Shown: positions 9,345-18,812, counted from the first letter of the stretch. The stretch is 64,000 nucleotides of DNA from Culturomica sp. (GCA_031271755.1 JAISVB010000067.1:56482-120481); one strand, 5' to 3'. Notes: generated by a model from the letters alone, not told the origin. Translations and numbers: made by a program.

Positions 9345-10739
9345 TTACCTCTTCGGGATCAACGTGATCAGGCTCTTTTTAACGGGGTGGCGGAAATTGC
9401 GGCCGTCAGACAACATCCGGCAATGTCCCGGCGCGGATATTTTGGCAGCGGCCACTGCCGGCAGCGGATTACCGGTAATCAATTCGATGGCTTTGGCCAA
9501 TTGCGGGTCCCGTTCGTCTCCGAAGGGATACGTTTCGAACAGGTCATCCGAAACCGGGAAGGTCGGAGCGAGGCCGTTCTTAAAATCGGTCAGCCCGTCC
9601 CTGTTCACAAACCGGTACACTACCAGCATCATTCCCCACTGTTTCAAATCTTTGTCACGCTCGTCCAATGTTTCCAAAAAGGCGGCGCCGCAATATTTAC
9701 CATAGGTGGAATCTCCGATAGTCACCACATTCATATAAGGGGCGAGCCCGATGATGGTTCCTTCGGAAGCGGAAGCCGTTTGCCCGGAAGTCAGGATATA
9801 AAGCCGGTTCAGGTTCATGTTGACCGGAATGTCCGGTTTGAAGTACTGTTTCCTGTCGTAGTCTTCGTTGGCTTCATGGTCGTAATAGTCGTTATACAAG
9901 TCGTTCCAGGACTCGGTCAGGTATACGGTGTTCCCGTCTAAAGCCGTAGCGGGGGCTAAAATGCTGCTGAGGAAAACCCCTGTGGTGCTCAATCCGCCGC
10001 CGTTATACCGCAGATCCAACACAACGTCCGTTACGCCGGCCTCCCGGAAACCGGTAAATACTTCCGTCAATCTGCTCTCCGACCTCTCCACATAATCCGT
10101 ATAGCAGAGGTAGCCGATCTTGTGCCCGCTCTGTTCCAGGATCCTGGTGGCGATCACCGGATCGTCGTATTGGGTGGAGGCCTGCATGGATACCTTTCCC
10201 TCTTCGGAGATTTCGGAGCCCGCCAATTTACCCAGTGTCAGGGTCAGCGAGGAAGCATACCAAAGGTCCTGTGCATTTCTGTCGGTGATATCCGAGTTGT
10301 TGATCCCGATGATCAGATCGCCCCGCTCTAGGCCTGCCTTTTCTGCCGGAGAGTTCGGATATACATGGGTGATAACGGCAAAATAGGTTCCGGTGTTGGT
10401 GAATCTTCCAAAAGCCAGTCCGTATCCGAAACCGCTCTCCTCGTTTTCCAGCATTTGGCTTACCTGATCGCTGTTCTGGAACAGATCGGACCACCGGTCG
10501 TCCGGGAGATACCGGAGTTTCTCAAAATAGGCTTCCGGTTCCACTGTATTTTGCAGGGATGCCCGGCTCGGGATCCGGGTATTCCAAAGATAAGCCTCGC
10601 TGAAGACATCGTACAGGCGATTATTCACTTTTTGATAAACAGCTTCTGTGGGATTTCCCTCCTTCTTATCCCCGCATGCACAGAGGGAAAGCAACGCGAA
10701 AAGTGTCCACAATGTACCGGTAACGATCTGTTTTTGCAT
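9345..10739 (-). CDS. S41 family C-terminal-processing-type peptidase, lipoprotein
   Basis: 464 residues. The N-terminus (MQKQIVTGTLWTLFALLSL) is a lipoprotein signal with candidate cysteines C20/C22 (LSLCACG). Residues ~100-170 form a PDZ-like domain with PAEKAGLERGDLIIGIN; ~200-400 form the S41 domain with VVLDLRYNGGGL, the nucleophile region TSGQTASASE (S323/S325) and the general-base region STYGKYC (K348). Such Bacteroidetes proteins are surface or periplasmic proteases of unknown substrate. It is monocistronic, with its own promoter. The last ~40 residues form a basic tail without recognisable domain. Confidence 0.88.
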   Translation of the reverse strand: MQKQIVTGTLWTLFALLSLCACGDKKEGNPTEAVYQKVNNRLYDVFSEAYLWNTRIPSRASLQNTVEPEAYFEKLRYLPDDRWSDLFQNSDQVSQMLENEESGFGYGLAFGRFTNTGTYFAVITHVYPNSPAEKAGLERGDLIIGINNSDITDRNAQDLWYASSLTLTLGKLAGSEISEEGKVSMQASTQYDDPVIATRILEQSGHKIGYLCYTDYVERSESRLTEVFTGFREAGVTDVVLDLRYNGGGLSTTGVFLSSILAPATALDGNTVYLTESWNDLYNDYYDHEANEDYDRKQYFKPDIPVNMNLNRLYILTSGQTASASEGTIIGLAPYMNVVTIGDSTYGKYCGAAFLETLDERDKDLKQWGMMLVVYRFVNRDGLTDFKNGLAPTFPVSDDLFETYPFGDERDPQLAKAIELITGNPLPAVAAAKISAPGHCRMLSDGRNFRHPVKKSLITLIPKR

Positions 10740-10765
10740 GGCTGAAAAAATTTTAAAACCGAACG

Positions 10766-10796
10766 TAAAGATACATTTTAAAAATAGAATGCCAAA
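10766..10796 (-). promoter_or_regulatory. promoter of the S41 peptidase
   Basis: On the minus strand a TTTG -33 (10793-10796) precedes TATCTTTA (10766-10773) by 19 bases. The -7 box has one mismatch to TAnnTTTG. Confidence 0.5.
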
Positions 10797-11104
10797 GGGA
10801 AACGGCTGTTTTCGGGAGCCAAAGATGTTTTCTCAAATCGAATGTTTAGAGGAAATAATATGCCTATGAAGCAAGTACAGAAGAATCGCTCGAAATTTTT
10901 CGCTTTGTTCCGCCCTGATTTCGGACTGTGGTTTTGGTTTGCATATGCTGTGCATTCTATTTTCCCCCTTCTAACATGGGGTGAAGATGGGTTGTAAACC
11001 AGTTATAGATCGTGAGGGTTAGAGGAGATGGTATTTTTGGTGGTTATGTCATGTGTTTACCCTGTGTTTTTATGCGTTTGGCCGAAAAAAAAACTCACAA
11101 AACG
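10797..11104. other. gene-free spacer
   Basis: About 300 bases between the divergent peptidase and barrel-protein promoters. I see no gene. It contains a 16-base sequence (10901-10916) also present at 2006-2021. The short plus-strand open frame starting at 11012 runs through the barrel-protein promoter and is not credible. Confidence 0.5.
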
Positions 11105-11133
11105 GTTGAATTTAAAATTTTAGATTATTTTTG
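11105..11133 (+). promoter_or_regulatory. promoter of the outer-membrane barrel gene
   Basis: A GTTG -33 (11105-11108) and the -7 box TATTTTTG (11126-11133) are separated by 17 bases. The implied leader is ~105 bases. Confidence 0.55.
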
Positions 11134-11174
11134 TAAAAAATATTTATTGTCCGATGAGTTTTTGCCGCGAATAA

Positions 11175-11199
11175 TATACATGCTTCATAGGCATGTATA
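11175..11199 (+). promoter_or_regulatory. 5'-leader hairpin of the barrel gene
   Basis: TATACATGC (11175-11183) and GCATGTATA (11191-11199) form a perfect 9-bp stem with a 7-base loop, 46 bases before the start codon. It could stabilise or regulate the mRNA. No T run follows, so it is not a terminator. Confidence 0.55.
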
Positions 11200-11245
11200 T
11201 AGAATAAAGTTACTTAATAAAATTTTTAACCTTTAAAAACGATTA

Positions 11246-11869
11246 ATGATGAAAAAAATGATGATTGTTGTGGCCCTTGTTGCCATGTCGGCCACTGCTG
11301 CATTTGCCCAGTTCAGCTACGGTGTAAAAGGTGGTTTGAACTTCTCTTCTGTTTCCAACATGGACAAACTGCTGGGAGATAATACTAAAATGAAACCGTC
11401 GTTCTATCTCGGTGCCTTTGCCGAATATAAGGTAAACGACTTTTTCGGGATTTCGCCTGAGCTTGTTTATTCACGCCAGGGCCTTGCCGCTGATGTGGAA
11501 ATGGAATACTTGGGATTTGAAGAAGAAGGAGATGTGAAAACGAAGTATCGCCTCAATTACCTGAATGTTACGGTATTGGCGAAATTTTACGTATTGGAGG
11601 GTTTGAGCGTAGACTTTGGTCCGCAGTTCGGCTTTCTGTTGAGCTCTAAACTATACATGGAAGCAGGAGGCGAAGATGAAACAGAGGATATGAAAGATAC
11701 TAACAAAGGTTTTGACTTGAGCGTTGGCTTGGGATTGACCTACAATTTCAACCAATTCTTCGTTCAGGGACGTTACAACCTGGGGCTGACCGACGTTGCA
11801 AAAGACAACGAAAGTGACGACAAATTCCGGAACAACGTGATTCAGTTTGGTGTAGGTTACCGCTTCTGA
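11246..11869 (+). CDS. outer-membrane beta-barrel protein (PorT/OMP_b-brl type)
   Basis: 207 residues. A Sec signal peptide (residues ~1-22, ending AAFA before QFSYG) precedes a small 8-strand-like barrel: alternating hydrophobic segments such as FSYGVKGGLNFSS, YLGAFAEYKVNDFFGISPELVYS and a terminal aromatic strand ending VGYRF, the typical beta-barrel assembly signal. Bacteroidetes encode many of these porin-family proteins and their specific roles are mostly unknown. The first two codons are both ATG, so the start is 11246 or 11249. It is monocistronic, with a promoter, a long leader with a hairpin, and a strong terminator. Confidence 0.9.
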   Translation: MMKKMMIVVALVAMSATAAFAQFSYGVKGGLNFSSVSNMDKLLGDNTKMKPSFYLGAFAEYKVNDFFGISPELVYSRQGLAADVEMEYLGFEEEGDVKTKYRLNYLNVTVLAKFYVLEGLSVDFGPQFGFLLSSKLYMEAGGEDETEDMKDTNKGFDLSVGLGLTYNFNQFFVQGRYNLGLTDVAKDNESDDKFRNNVIQFGVGYRF

Positions 11870-11890
11870 TCCCCCCTGTTCTTTAAATAT

Positions 11891-11923
11891 AAAAAAGGGT
11901 GTCCGAAAGGAACACTCTTTTTT
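11891..11923 (+). terminator. terminator of the barrel gene
   Basis: AAAAAAGGGTGTCC pairs with GGAACACTCTTTTTT around a GAAA loop, with one bulge and a G-T pair, ending in a T run. Confidence 0.8.
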
Positions 11924-11983
11924 AATAGTTATTTTTCAATATATCTTGTACAGACCGAAACAACAGCGTGCGAAAAATTTTGT

Positions 11984-11991
11984 TATTTTTG
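11984..11991 (+). promoter_or_regulatory. -7 promoter element of the antiporter gene
   Basis: TATTTTTG matches TAnnTTTG 45 bases before the antiporter start. No convincing -33 element accompanies it. Confidence 0.45.
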
Positions 11992-12035
11992 TGTAAAAAT
12001 CTTTCTCTGTACATTGTGTTTGTGCGGAGTGATCA

Positions 12036-14195
12036 ATGAAACAAAAAGCCATGCTGTTACTTTTTCTCAAATTTCCACTGGACAATCCGGTGCTGATATT
12101 TTCCGTCATCCTGTTCATCATCCTGATGGCGCCGATGTTTCTGCACCGGCTTAAAATCCCGGATCTGATCGGATTGATCGTAGCGGGAGCGCTTTTCGGC
12201 CCCAACGGGCTCGGGATATTGGCCCGGGACAGCAGCATCGAGCTGTTCGGCAAAGTCGGTCTGCTGTACATCATGTTTACGGCCGGATTGGACATCGATC
12301 TGGCCGACCTGAAAAAGAACTTCAACAAAAGCCTCTACTTCGGCCTGCTCACATTTGTCATCCCCATGATCCTCGGAACCGTAGCGGGGATCTGCCTGCT
12401 CGGCTTTTCCTGGCCGACCTCCATCCTGTTGGCCAGCATGTTCGCCTCACACACCCTGATCACCTATCCCATCGTGAGCAAATACGGCGTAACCAAAAAC
12501 CGGGCGGTCAACATATCCATCGGCGCGACGGTGGTAACCTGCCTGCTGGCGCTGTTGGTGCTGGCCATCGTCGTGGGGGCGAGTACGGGAGAGATCAACC
12601 GCTACTTCTGGTTCAAACTCGGTTTGTCGACCCTGGTGTTTGTCGGGATCGTCGCCATTCTCTTCCCGGCCATCGGGCGCTGGTTTTTCAAGCGCTACGA
12701 GGACAATGTGGCGCAGTACATTTTTGTGTTGGCGCTGGTCTTTCTGGCTTCCTTCTTAGCCAAATTAGCCGGGTTGGAAGATGTGATCGGGGCCTTTTTG
12801 GCCGGATTAGCGCTGAACCGCCTGATCCCGGGGACATCGGCCTTGATGAACCGGATCGATTTTGTGGGGAACGCCCTTTTCATCCCCTTTTTCCTGATCG
12901 GGGTGGGGATGCTGGTGGATTACCGGGTCTTTTTGGGCGAATGGGATTCGTTGTGGGTGGCGCTTGTCATGTGTGTGGTGGCCACCGGCGCCAAATACCT
13001 GGCAGCCCAAGTCACAGAGAAAACATTACACTATACCCGGGACGAAGGGCGTTTACTCTTCGGCCTCTCCAATTCGCAGGCGGCGGCTACGCTGGCGGCC
13101 ATCATGGTAGGATACCAGGTTATTCTCGGGACGGACGCGGACGGATTGCCGATCCGGCTGCTGGACGACAACGTGTTGAACGGTACCATTGTGATGATCC
13201 TGGTCACCTGCACCATCGCCTCCTTTGTCACCCAGAAAGGAGCGCAAAATGTGGCGCTGGCCGAACTGGCGGAGGAGGAACTGGTGGACAACAGCGGGGC
13301 GGAAGACCGGATACTGATCCCGCTGAGCAACAACGAAACGGTGGAAAATCTGGTCAATCTGGGAGTGACACTGAAATCCCCCAAAGCCAAGGTGACCATG
13401 ATGGCGCTGAGCATTATCAAGTCCGACCGGGTGGACGCGGCGGCCGAGAAACGCTCTTCCCTCTTGTTGGAAAAGGCGGTTAAAACAGCGGCGGCAACGG
13501 ACAATACCATCCACCAGTTGATGCGGTACGACACCAACGTGGTGAGCGGGATCAAGCACGTGGTCGATGAGCACAAGATCACCGACATTGTCTTGGGATT
13601 GCGGAAAGAATCCGATATTTCACACACCTTTCTGGGCGACCTGGCGGAAGGTATCCTGGCCAAGTGCGCCACAACGACCTTTGTTTGCCGGCCGGTGCAG
13701 TCGTTGTCGACGGTGCGGCGCTACATCGTGGTGATCCCCGAACACGCGGAGTTGGAGATCGGTTTTCCATACTGGCTGGTGCGTATCTGGAGCCTGGCCC
13801 GGAATACCGGCGGCAAAATGGTTTTTTATGCCGGCAGGGCTGTACTGGATATCCTGAAGGAGGTAAAGGCCAAGCATACGATTCATGCGGAGTTCAATGA
13901 ATTTACGGAATGGGATGAATTTCTGATCGTTTCCCGGGAGATCCGGGAGGACGATGCACTGTTGGTGATCATGAGCCGCCGGAACTGCCCTTCCTATTCC
14001 CGGCAAATGGCGCTTATTCCCGGTTACATGAACAAATATTTTCAGAAGAATAACTGCATCCTGGTCTATCCGGTACAAATGGGAGTCGGGGAGGAGGACA
14101 CCAATGCCTTCCGGAGTATCTCGGTATTGGATCACTACGAAGAGGAGGATCTGGCGACGGTGTTGAGGCGGTTGTTCCGGAAACACAGAGGGTAG
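12036..14195 (+). CDS. CPA2-type cation:proton antiporter with cytoplasmic stress-protein-like domain
   Basis: 719 residues. Residues ~10-400 contain about 12 membrane segments of the Kef/NapA (CPA2) type, with LKIPDLIGLIVAGALFGPNG and LEDVIGAFLAGLALNRLIPG. Residues ~420-719 are soluble and resemble tandem universal-stress-protein folds. These proteins exchange Na+ or K+ for H+ at the inner membrane; the ion cannot be read from the sequence. ATG at 12036 gives a normal N-terminus. It is convergent with the hydrogenase gene. Confidence 0.88.
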   Translation: MKQKAMLLLFLKFPLDNPVLIFSVILFIILMAPMFLHRLKIPDLIGLIVAGALFGPNGLGILARDSSIELFGKVGLLYIMFTAGLDIDLADLKKNFNKSLYFGLLTFVIPMILGTVAGICLLGFSWPTSILLASMFASHTLITYPIVSKYGVTKNRAVNISIGATVVTCLLALLVLAIVVGASTGEINRYFWFKLGLSTLVFVGIVAILFPAIGRWFFKRYEDNVAQYIFVLALVFLASFLAKLAGLEDVIGAFLAGLALNRLIPGTSALMNRIDFVGNALFIPFFLIGVGMLVDYRVFLGEWDSLWVALVMCVVATGAKYLAAQVTEKTLHYTRDEGRLLFGLSNSQAAATLAAIMVGYQVILGTDADGLPIRLLDDNVLNGTIVMILVTCTIASFVTQKGAQNVALAELAEEELVDNSGAEDRILIPLSNNETVENLVNLGVTLKSPKAKVTMMALSIIKSDRVDAAAEKRSSLLLEKAVKTAAATDNTIHQLMRYDTNVVSGIKHVVDEHKITDIVLGLRKESDISHTFLGDLAEGILAKCATTTFVCRPVQSLSTVRRYIVVIPEHAELEIGFPYWLVRIWSLARNTGGKMVFYAGRAVLDILKEVKAKHTIHAEFNEFTEWDEFLIVSREIREDDALLVIMSRRNCPSYSRQMALIPGYMNKYFQKNNCILVYPVQMGVGEEDTNAFRSISVLDHYEEEDLATVLRRLFRKHRG

Positions 14196-14218
14196 TCGCC
14201 AAAAGAGAAAGTCCCGGA

Positions 14219-15637
14219 TCAGGTATCCAGGACTTTCTTGATTTGGCGTTTTGACAACGTATAAGGCGCCAGGGAACAGGGGCCGTTGATGCAGCCGCCG
14301 TCGCAGGCCATGACCTCCACAAAACCGGCGGTGGGCTTTTGAGGCATGATTTTCAGCAACGCCTGGTTCTTTTTATCCAATCCTTCGATGTTCAGGGTCG
14401 TTACCCCCTCTTTGACCGCATGGACGATCGCCTCCTTGACGCCGCCGGCCTGTGCAAAACCACGCCCGAAGCGGGTAACCTCCGGATCCAGCACTTTTTC
14501 GTTGCAATTGGGTACATCGATGTTGTAGGCCGTCAGAAAAGCCCCCAACTCCTCGAAACTCATGACGTAATCGACTTCGGGAACCGATTCCGCCTCATAA
14601 CGCTTGGCCAGACAGGGGCCGATAAAAACCGTTTCGGCGTCGGGGTATTTCTCTTTGGCATAACGGGCGGTGTACACCATCGGGCTGCGGGTATCCGAAA
14701 CAAACGGTTTCAGCATCGGAGCGTGCTTGTCGACCCAGCCCGTATAAGCCGGACAGCAGGAGGTCGTCATAAAGGAATCCCCCTTTTCCAATCGCTCCTG
14801 CAACTCTTCCGCCTCTTTGGCGGCGGTTATTTCCGCTCCCAGCGCCACTTCGATCACCTGGTCGAATCCGATTTTCCGGATGGCGGACAGAATCTGTCCG
14901 GGGGTGGCATTGAACTGGCCGTAAATGGCCGGAGCTACCATCGCCACCATCTTTTTGCCGGGGTGGGAGAGCGTCTTGTGTATGTCGATGATCTTGGAAC
15001 GCTCCATCAGCGCCCCGTACGGACAGGCCAGCATGCATTTCCCGCAATAGATGCACTTCTCCTTGTCGATCCGCTCGACCCCTTCCGGGTCTTTGGAAAT
15101 GGCGTTGACCGGACAGGCGTCTTCACAGGGCACCGGTGTATATACGATGGCGTGGTAGGGGCATACTTTCAGGCAAAGCCCGCAACTGACGCACTCTTCC
15201 GTGCTGATGGAGGCCCGGCCTCCCCGGACGGAGATAGCGCCTTTGGGACAATTCATCACGCAGGGACGCCCTTCACAGCCCCTGCACATATTCGTGACGG
15301 CGTATTGCGACTGGTTACAGGCGGAACAGGCTTCGTGCACGACAGAGAGGATATTCTCCTTCCGGTTTTTATTGGCCATGGCCATGCGGGCGAAATCCGA
15401 CAGGTGGATCAGGTCGATCTCCTCATCCACGATCTCAAATCCCAGAATGGAGATGATTTTGTGCTTCAGGATATACCGGTCTTTGTGCACGCAGCAGCGG
15501 ATCGGTTTTTTATTGCGGGGACGCATCTCCACCGGTACGTATTTCAATTTGGATACCAGCTCGTCCTCTTTCAACAACTTGACAATCCGGAACAAAAGCT
15601 CCCGCTTGGTGAGCATGGCAAAATTATCGTACAGCAT
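14219..15637 (-). CDS. monomeric [FeFe] hydrogenase, group B-like
   Basis: 472 residues. The N-terminal ~95 residues are unassigned. Residues ~100-210 are cysteine-rich with several 4Fe-4S motifs (CSACNQ, CRGCEGRPCVMNCP, CVSCGLCLKVCP, CEDACP, CIYCGKCMLACP). The C-terminal H-cluster domain shows L1 TTSCCPAYTGW (C294, C295), L2 IGPCLAKR (C342) and L3 EVMACDGGC (C445, C449). The cysteines needed for an H-cluster are therefore present, while the loops differ from classic group A (TSCCPxW, MPCxxK, GGGQP), as in group B enzymes. It would produce or take up H2 with ferredoxin; the direction is unknown. No maturase (hydE/F/G) lies nearby. ATG 15637 or 15616 are both possible. It is probably cytoplasmic and monocistronic. 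Confidence 0.87.
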   Translation of the reverse strand: MLYDNFAMLTKRELLFRIVKLLKEDELVSKLKYVPVEMRPRNKKPIRCCVHKDRYILKHKIISILGFEIVDEEIDLIHLSDFARMAMANKNRKENILSVVHEACSACNQSQYAVTNMCRGCEGRPCVMNCPKGAISVRGGRASISTEECVSCGLCLKVCPYHAIVYTPVPCEDACPVNAISKDPEGVERIDKEKCIYCGKCMLACPYGALMERSKIIDIHKTLSHPGKKMVAMVAPAIYGQFNATPGQILSAIRKIGFDQVIEVALGAEITAAKEAEELQERLEKGDSFMTTSCCPAYTGWVDKHAPMLKPFVSDTRSPMVYTARYAKEKYPDAETVFIGPCLAKRYEAESVPEVDYVMSFEELGAFLTAYNIDVPNCNEKVLDPEVTRFGRGFAQAGGVKEAIVHAVKEGVTTLNIEGLDKKNQALLKIMPQKPTAGFVEVMACDGGCINGPCSLAPYTLSKRQIKKVLDT

Positions 15638-15685
15638 TTGCGTAAGAAAATAGAGATTCTACTTTGAGGGGGACAAATATAGCTA

Positions 15686-15711
15686 AAAAAGCCGCCCGGA
15701 GGCGGCTTTTT
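15686..15711 (-). terminator. terminator of secDF
   Basis: A perfect GCCGCC/GGCGGC stem with a CGGA loop, flanked by A and T runs. It lies just after the secDF stop, before the hydrogenase start. Confidence 0.85.
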
Positions 15712-15735
15712 ATATATAAATAAGTTATAAGCACA

Positions 15736-18700
15736 TTACTTGTTGCTTTTCTCTTTTTTGGCAAACCGCATCCTCAAATCGTAAGAGATCGGGGTCGCTA
15801 TCATGATCGAAGAGTAAGTTCCGACTAAGATCCCGACCAACAGGGCGAATACAAATCCTTTGATAGACGTTCCGCCGAAGATAAAGATCGCCAACAGTAC
15901 CACCAACGTCGAGAGTGAAGTGCTGAATGTACGGCGCAGGGTGGAGTTCAACGCTTCGTTGGTGGTCTCTTTACTGCTGCGTTTCGGATAAATGGTGTGG
16001 TACTCCCGGATCCGGTCAAATACCACCACGGTATCGTTGATAGTATACCCCACGACGGTCAGAATGGCTGCGATAAAGGCTTGGTCGACTTCCAGAGAGA
16101 ACGGCAACAGGCCGGAGAAGATGGAGAATACCCCCATCACAATGATGACGTTGTGCGCCAGGCCGATCACGGCTCCCGCTCCGTATTGCCACTGGGAGAA
16201 CCGCACCATGATGTACAGGAATATGCCGAGCAGTGCCAGTATGACGCACCAGACAGCCGCCCGGGTAATGTCCTCGGCTACGGCAGGGCCTACTTTTTCA
16301 GACATCTGGCGATTCACTTCCAGGAACTGCTCCTGGGTGGTACCTTCGGCTAGGTACGGCTTCAACCCCTGGTAGAGCAAGCTTTCCACTTCGTCGTCGA
16401 TTTCCATACCCTCTTCGTCGATCTTGTATTTGGTGGTGATCCTGACCTGGTTGTCTTTACCGAATGTTTTCACTTCGGGAGCGCTGCCGTATACGGCTTC
16501 CAGACTTTCGGACACATCACCCACCTGTACGGGCTGGTCGAACACCACCGTATAGGTGCGTCCTCCCACAAAGTCGATCCCTTTGTCCAATCCTTTGGTG
16601 AACAGGAATACGAACGAGATAAGGATGGCGGCGCCGGAAATCGCGTAAGAGAAGATCCGTTTTTGCAGGAAAGGGAATTTGGTATCCCGCAACCAACCCT
16701 GGGTCAACTTAGTGGTAAAGGTCACGTTATCGCTTTTGGCCGCAGCCCGTTCAATCAGCAGGCGGCTGATGAAGATGGCGCAGAACAGCGAGGTCAGAAT
16801 ACCGATGATCAGCGTGGTGGCGAACCCTTTGATCGGGCCTTCTCCGAAGTAGTACAGGATAAACCCGGTCAACAGCGTGGTGATCTGGCCGTCGATGATC
16901 GCAGAGTAGGCGTTTTTATACCCCTCCCTGATAGCCAGACGCAATCCCTTGCCGGCGCGTTTTTCCTCTTCGATGCGTTCGTAGATCAACACGTTGGCGT
17001 CGACAGCCATCCCCATGGTCAATACGATACCCGCAATACCCGGCAGGGTCAGTACGGCTCCGATGGAAGCCAATATCCCGAACAGGAAAAAGAGGTTCAG
17101 CAACAGCGCGATGTCGGCCGCCAGACCGGCGCCTTTGCTGTAGAAAAAGAGCATATATACCAGCACTAAGCAGAAGGCGATGATAAACGACCACATACCG
17201 GCCTGAATGGATTCCTGTCCCAAAGAAGGCCCTACGATCTCATCGGCGATGATGCGCGCCGGCGCCGGCATTTTACCGGATTTCAGGATGTTGGCCAGGT
17301 CATCGGCCTCTTTTACGTCGAAGTTTCCGGAGATCTGGGAACTTCCTCCTTTGATCTCATCGTTGACATTGGGAGAGGAAACCACATATCCGTCGAGCAC
17401 GATGGCGATGCACCGGTCTTTGTTCTCTTTGGTCATCCGGGCCCAGATCTTCGCGCCTTCCCCATTCATGTTCATGGAAACTACCGGCGCGCCGGTGCGG
17501 TCGTCAAAAGTGGTTCTGGCATCTACCACCACACCGCCGTCCAACGGGGCTTTCCCGTCGCGGGTGGTGATCTTGATGGCGTGCATGGCCACGATATCGC
17601 CATTGGGTTTGGCTTCCCAAATCAGGCGGGCGTTTCTCGGGATCAGGGCTTTGATTTGCGGTGTCGCCAGCAGCCTGTTGACGGCGGCGGTATCTTTCAG
17701 GCGGGCGTATCCGATGGCGGAGCCTCTGCCCAAGTTGCCGGTCTGGTCGATGGCGGGACTTAACAGGGCGAAAAGCGGATTCTGTTTGCGGAACTCTTCT
17801 GCGTTTTGCAATAGACCGGTGGAGTCTGCAGTTTGTTGGATCAGTTCCTCCAATCCGCCGGTAGTGTCCGCTTCGTTTTGAGGCGTTTCTGCCGGGGCTT
17901 GAAGAATTTCCTCTCCGGCTGTGGCCGTTTTCACGTGTTGAACCGTATCGGCCAGCACCGTCTGGGCGCTCTCCAATTCTCTGGCCTTGTCGTTTATGTT
18001 GGCTAAGTTCTGGTAAAATTCGGCGTTTTCAAACGTTTCAAAAAACTCCAGAGCGGCAGTTCCCTGCAACAGTTTCCGAACACGTTGCGCATCCTTGATC
18101 CCCGGAAGCTCGATGTTGATCCGGCCGGAGATATCCGCTTTCCGGATGTTCGGCTGGGCAACCCCGAACTGGTCGATCCGGTTGCGCAGGATGTTGAACG
18201 TATTGTCGATAGCGGTATTGGCTTCTTTGCGGATCACATCCAAGACTTCCCGGTTGGAGGCTCCCGGAGCGATCCGGTCTTTCAGTTCCACCGTTCCGAA
18301 AATGTCGGGCGAGGCCAGTTGCGCTTCCGGAGCGATCCGGGCGAACGACTCTCCGAACAGGGTGACAAAGTCTTTCGGATTGGTTACCCGCAGGCGGGAC
18401 GCTTCGCTCAACGCTTGCAGGAAAGCAGGATCCTGGCTGTTGTTGGAGAGGCTTTTCAGTACATCCACCACATCCACCTCCATGGTCACGTTCATACCGC
18501 CCCGCAGGTCGAGCCCCAGCGGCAGTTCCAACTCCTTACACTCTTTGTACGTAAATTTGGCTCCGAAGAAGTTGTATACCGTTTCATTGGCCATAGAATC
18601 CAGGTACTCTTTTTCCTTTACAGGATCGCCGTTGGCATACACCTGCGCCGCTTTCTCCACCCGGGATGTTTTGAACGTGAAAAACAACTGGTAAGCACTC

Positions 18701-18750
18701 ACCAATACAAGGGCTACGGTGAGAAATAAAATCGCTCCTTTGTTTCGCAT
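15736..18750 (-). CDS. secDF: fused protein-export membrane protein SecDF
   Basis: 1004 residues, SecD and SecF in one chain as usual in Bacteroidetes. SecD half: membrane segment at ~5-25, GLDLRGGMNVTMEVD, a long periplasmic P1 region with a Q/E/T-rich insertion (~285-325), and GMAVDANVLIYERIEEEKRAG. SecF half: GIDFVGGRTYTVVFD, GYTINDTVVVFDRIRE and C-terminal membrane segments. It uses proton-motive force to pull translocating proteins out of SecYEG. The frame extends to a TTG at 18807, but the ATG at 18750 (MRNKGAILFL) begins directly at the first membrane helix. Monocistronic, with promoter and terminator visible. Confidence 0.95.
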   Translation of the reverse strand: MRNKGAILFLTVALVLVSAYQLFFTFKTSRVEKAAQVYANGDPVKEKEYLDSMANETVYNFFGAKFTYKECKELELPLGLDLRGGMNVTMEVDVVDVLKSLSNNSQDPAFLQALSEASRLRVTNPKDFVTLFGESFARIAPEAQLASPDIFGTVELKDRIAPGASNREVLDVIRKEANTAIDNTFNILRNRIDQFGVAQPNIRKADISGRINIELPGIKDAQRVRKLLQGTAALEFFETFENAEFYQNLANINDKARELESAQTVLADTVQHVKTATAGEEILQAPAETPQNEADTTGGLEELIQQTADSTGLLQNAEEFRKQNPLFALLSPAIDQTGNLGRGSAIGYARLKDTAAVNRLLATPQIKALIPRNARLIWEAKPNGDIVAMHAIKITTRDGKAPLDGGVVVDARTTFDDRTGAPVVSMNMNGEGAKIWARMTKENKDRCIAIVLDGYVVSSPNVNDEIKGGSSQISGNFDVKEADDLANILKSGKMPAPARIIADEIVGPSLGQESIQAGMWSFIIAFCLVLVYMLFFYSKGAGLAADIALLLNLFFLFGILASIGAVLTLPGIAGIVLTMGMAVDANVLIYERIEEEKRAGKGLRLAIREGYKNAYSAIIDGQITTLLTGFILYYFGEGPIKGFATTLIIGILTSLFCAIFISRLLIERAAAKSDNVTFTTKLTQGWLRDTKFPFLQKRIFSYAISGAAILISFVFLFTKGLDKGIDFVGGRTYTVVFDQPVQVGDVSESLEAVYGSAPEVKTFGKDNQVRITTKYKIDEEGMEIDDEVESLLYQGLKPYLAEGTTQEQFLEVNRQMSEKVGPAVAEDITRAAVWCVILALLGIFLYIMVRFSQWQYGAGAVIGLAHNVIIVMGVFSIFSGLLPFSLEVDQAFIAAILTVVGYTINDTVVVFDRIREYHTIYPKRSSKETTNEALNSTLRRTFSTSLSTLVVLLAIFIFGGTSIKGFVFALLVGILVGTYSSIMIATPISYDLRMRFAKKEKSNK

Positions 18751-18804
18751 TTTAGGATTTTTTGATGGTATGTTATTGAATAATCTTTTTTGATAACGAA
18801 TGCG

Positions 18805-18812
18805 CAAAAGTA
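18805..18812 (-). promoter_or_regulatory. -7 promoter element of secDF
   Basis: TACTTTTG on the minus strand, 55 bases before the secDF start. The -33 box is not clear. Its position downstream of the TTG at 18807 supports the ATG start. Confidence 0.45.

Noticed and set aside
11012..11236. Plus-strand frame of 74 codons before the barrel gene
   Set aside because: It runs through a clear promoter and leader hairpin; AT-rich chance frame.
14206..14238. AGAAAGTCC/GGACTTTCT stem at the antiporter-hydrogenase junction as a terminator
   Set aside because: The right arm lies inside the hydrogenase CDS, the loop is long and no T run follows; too weak to call.
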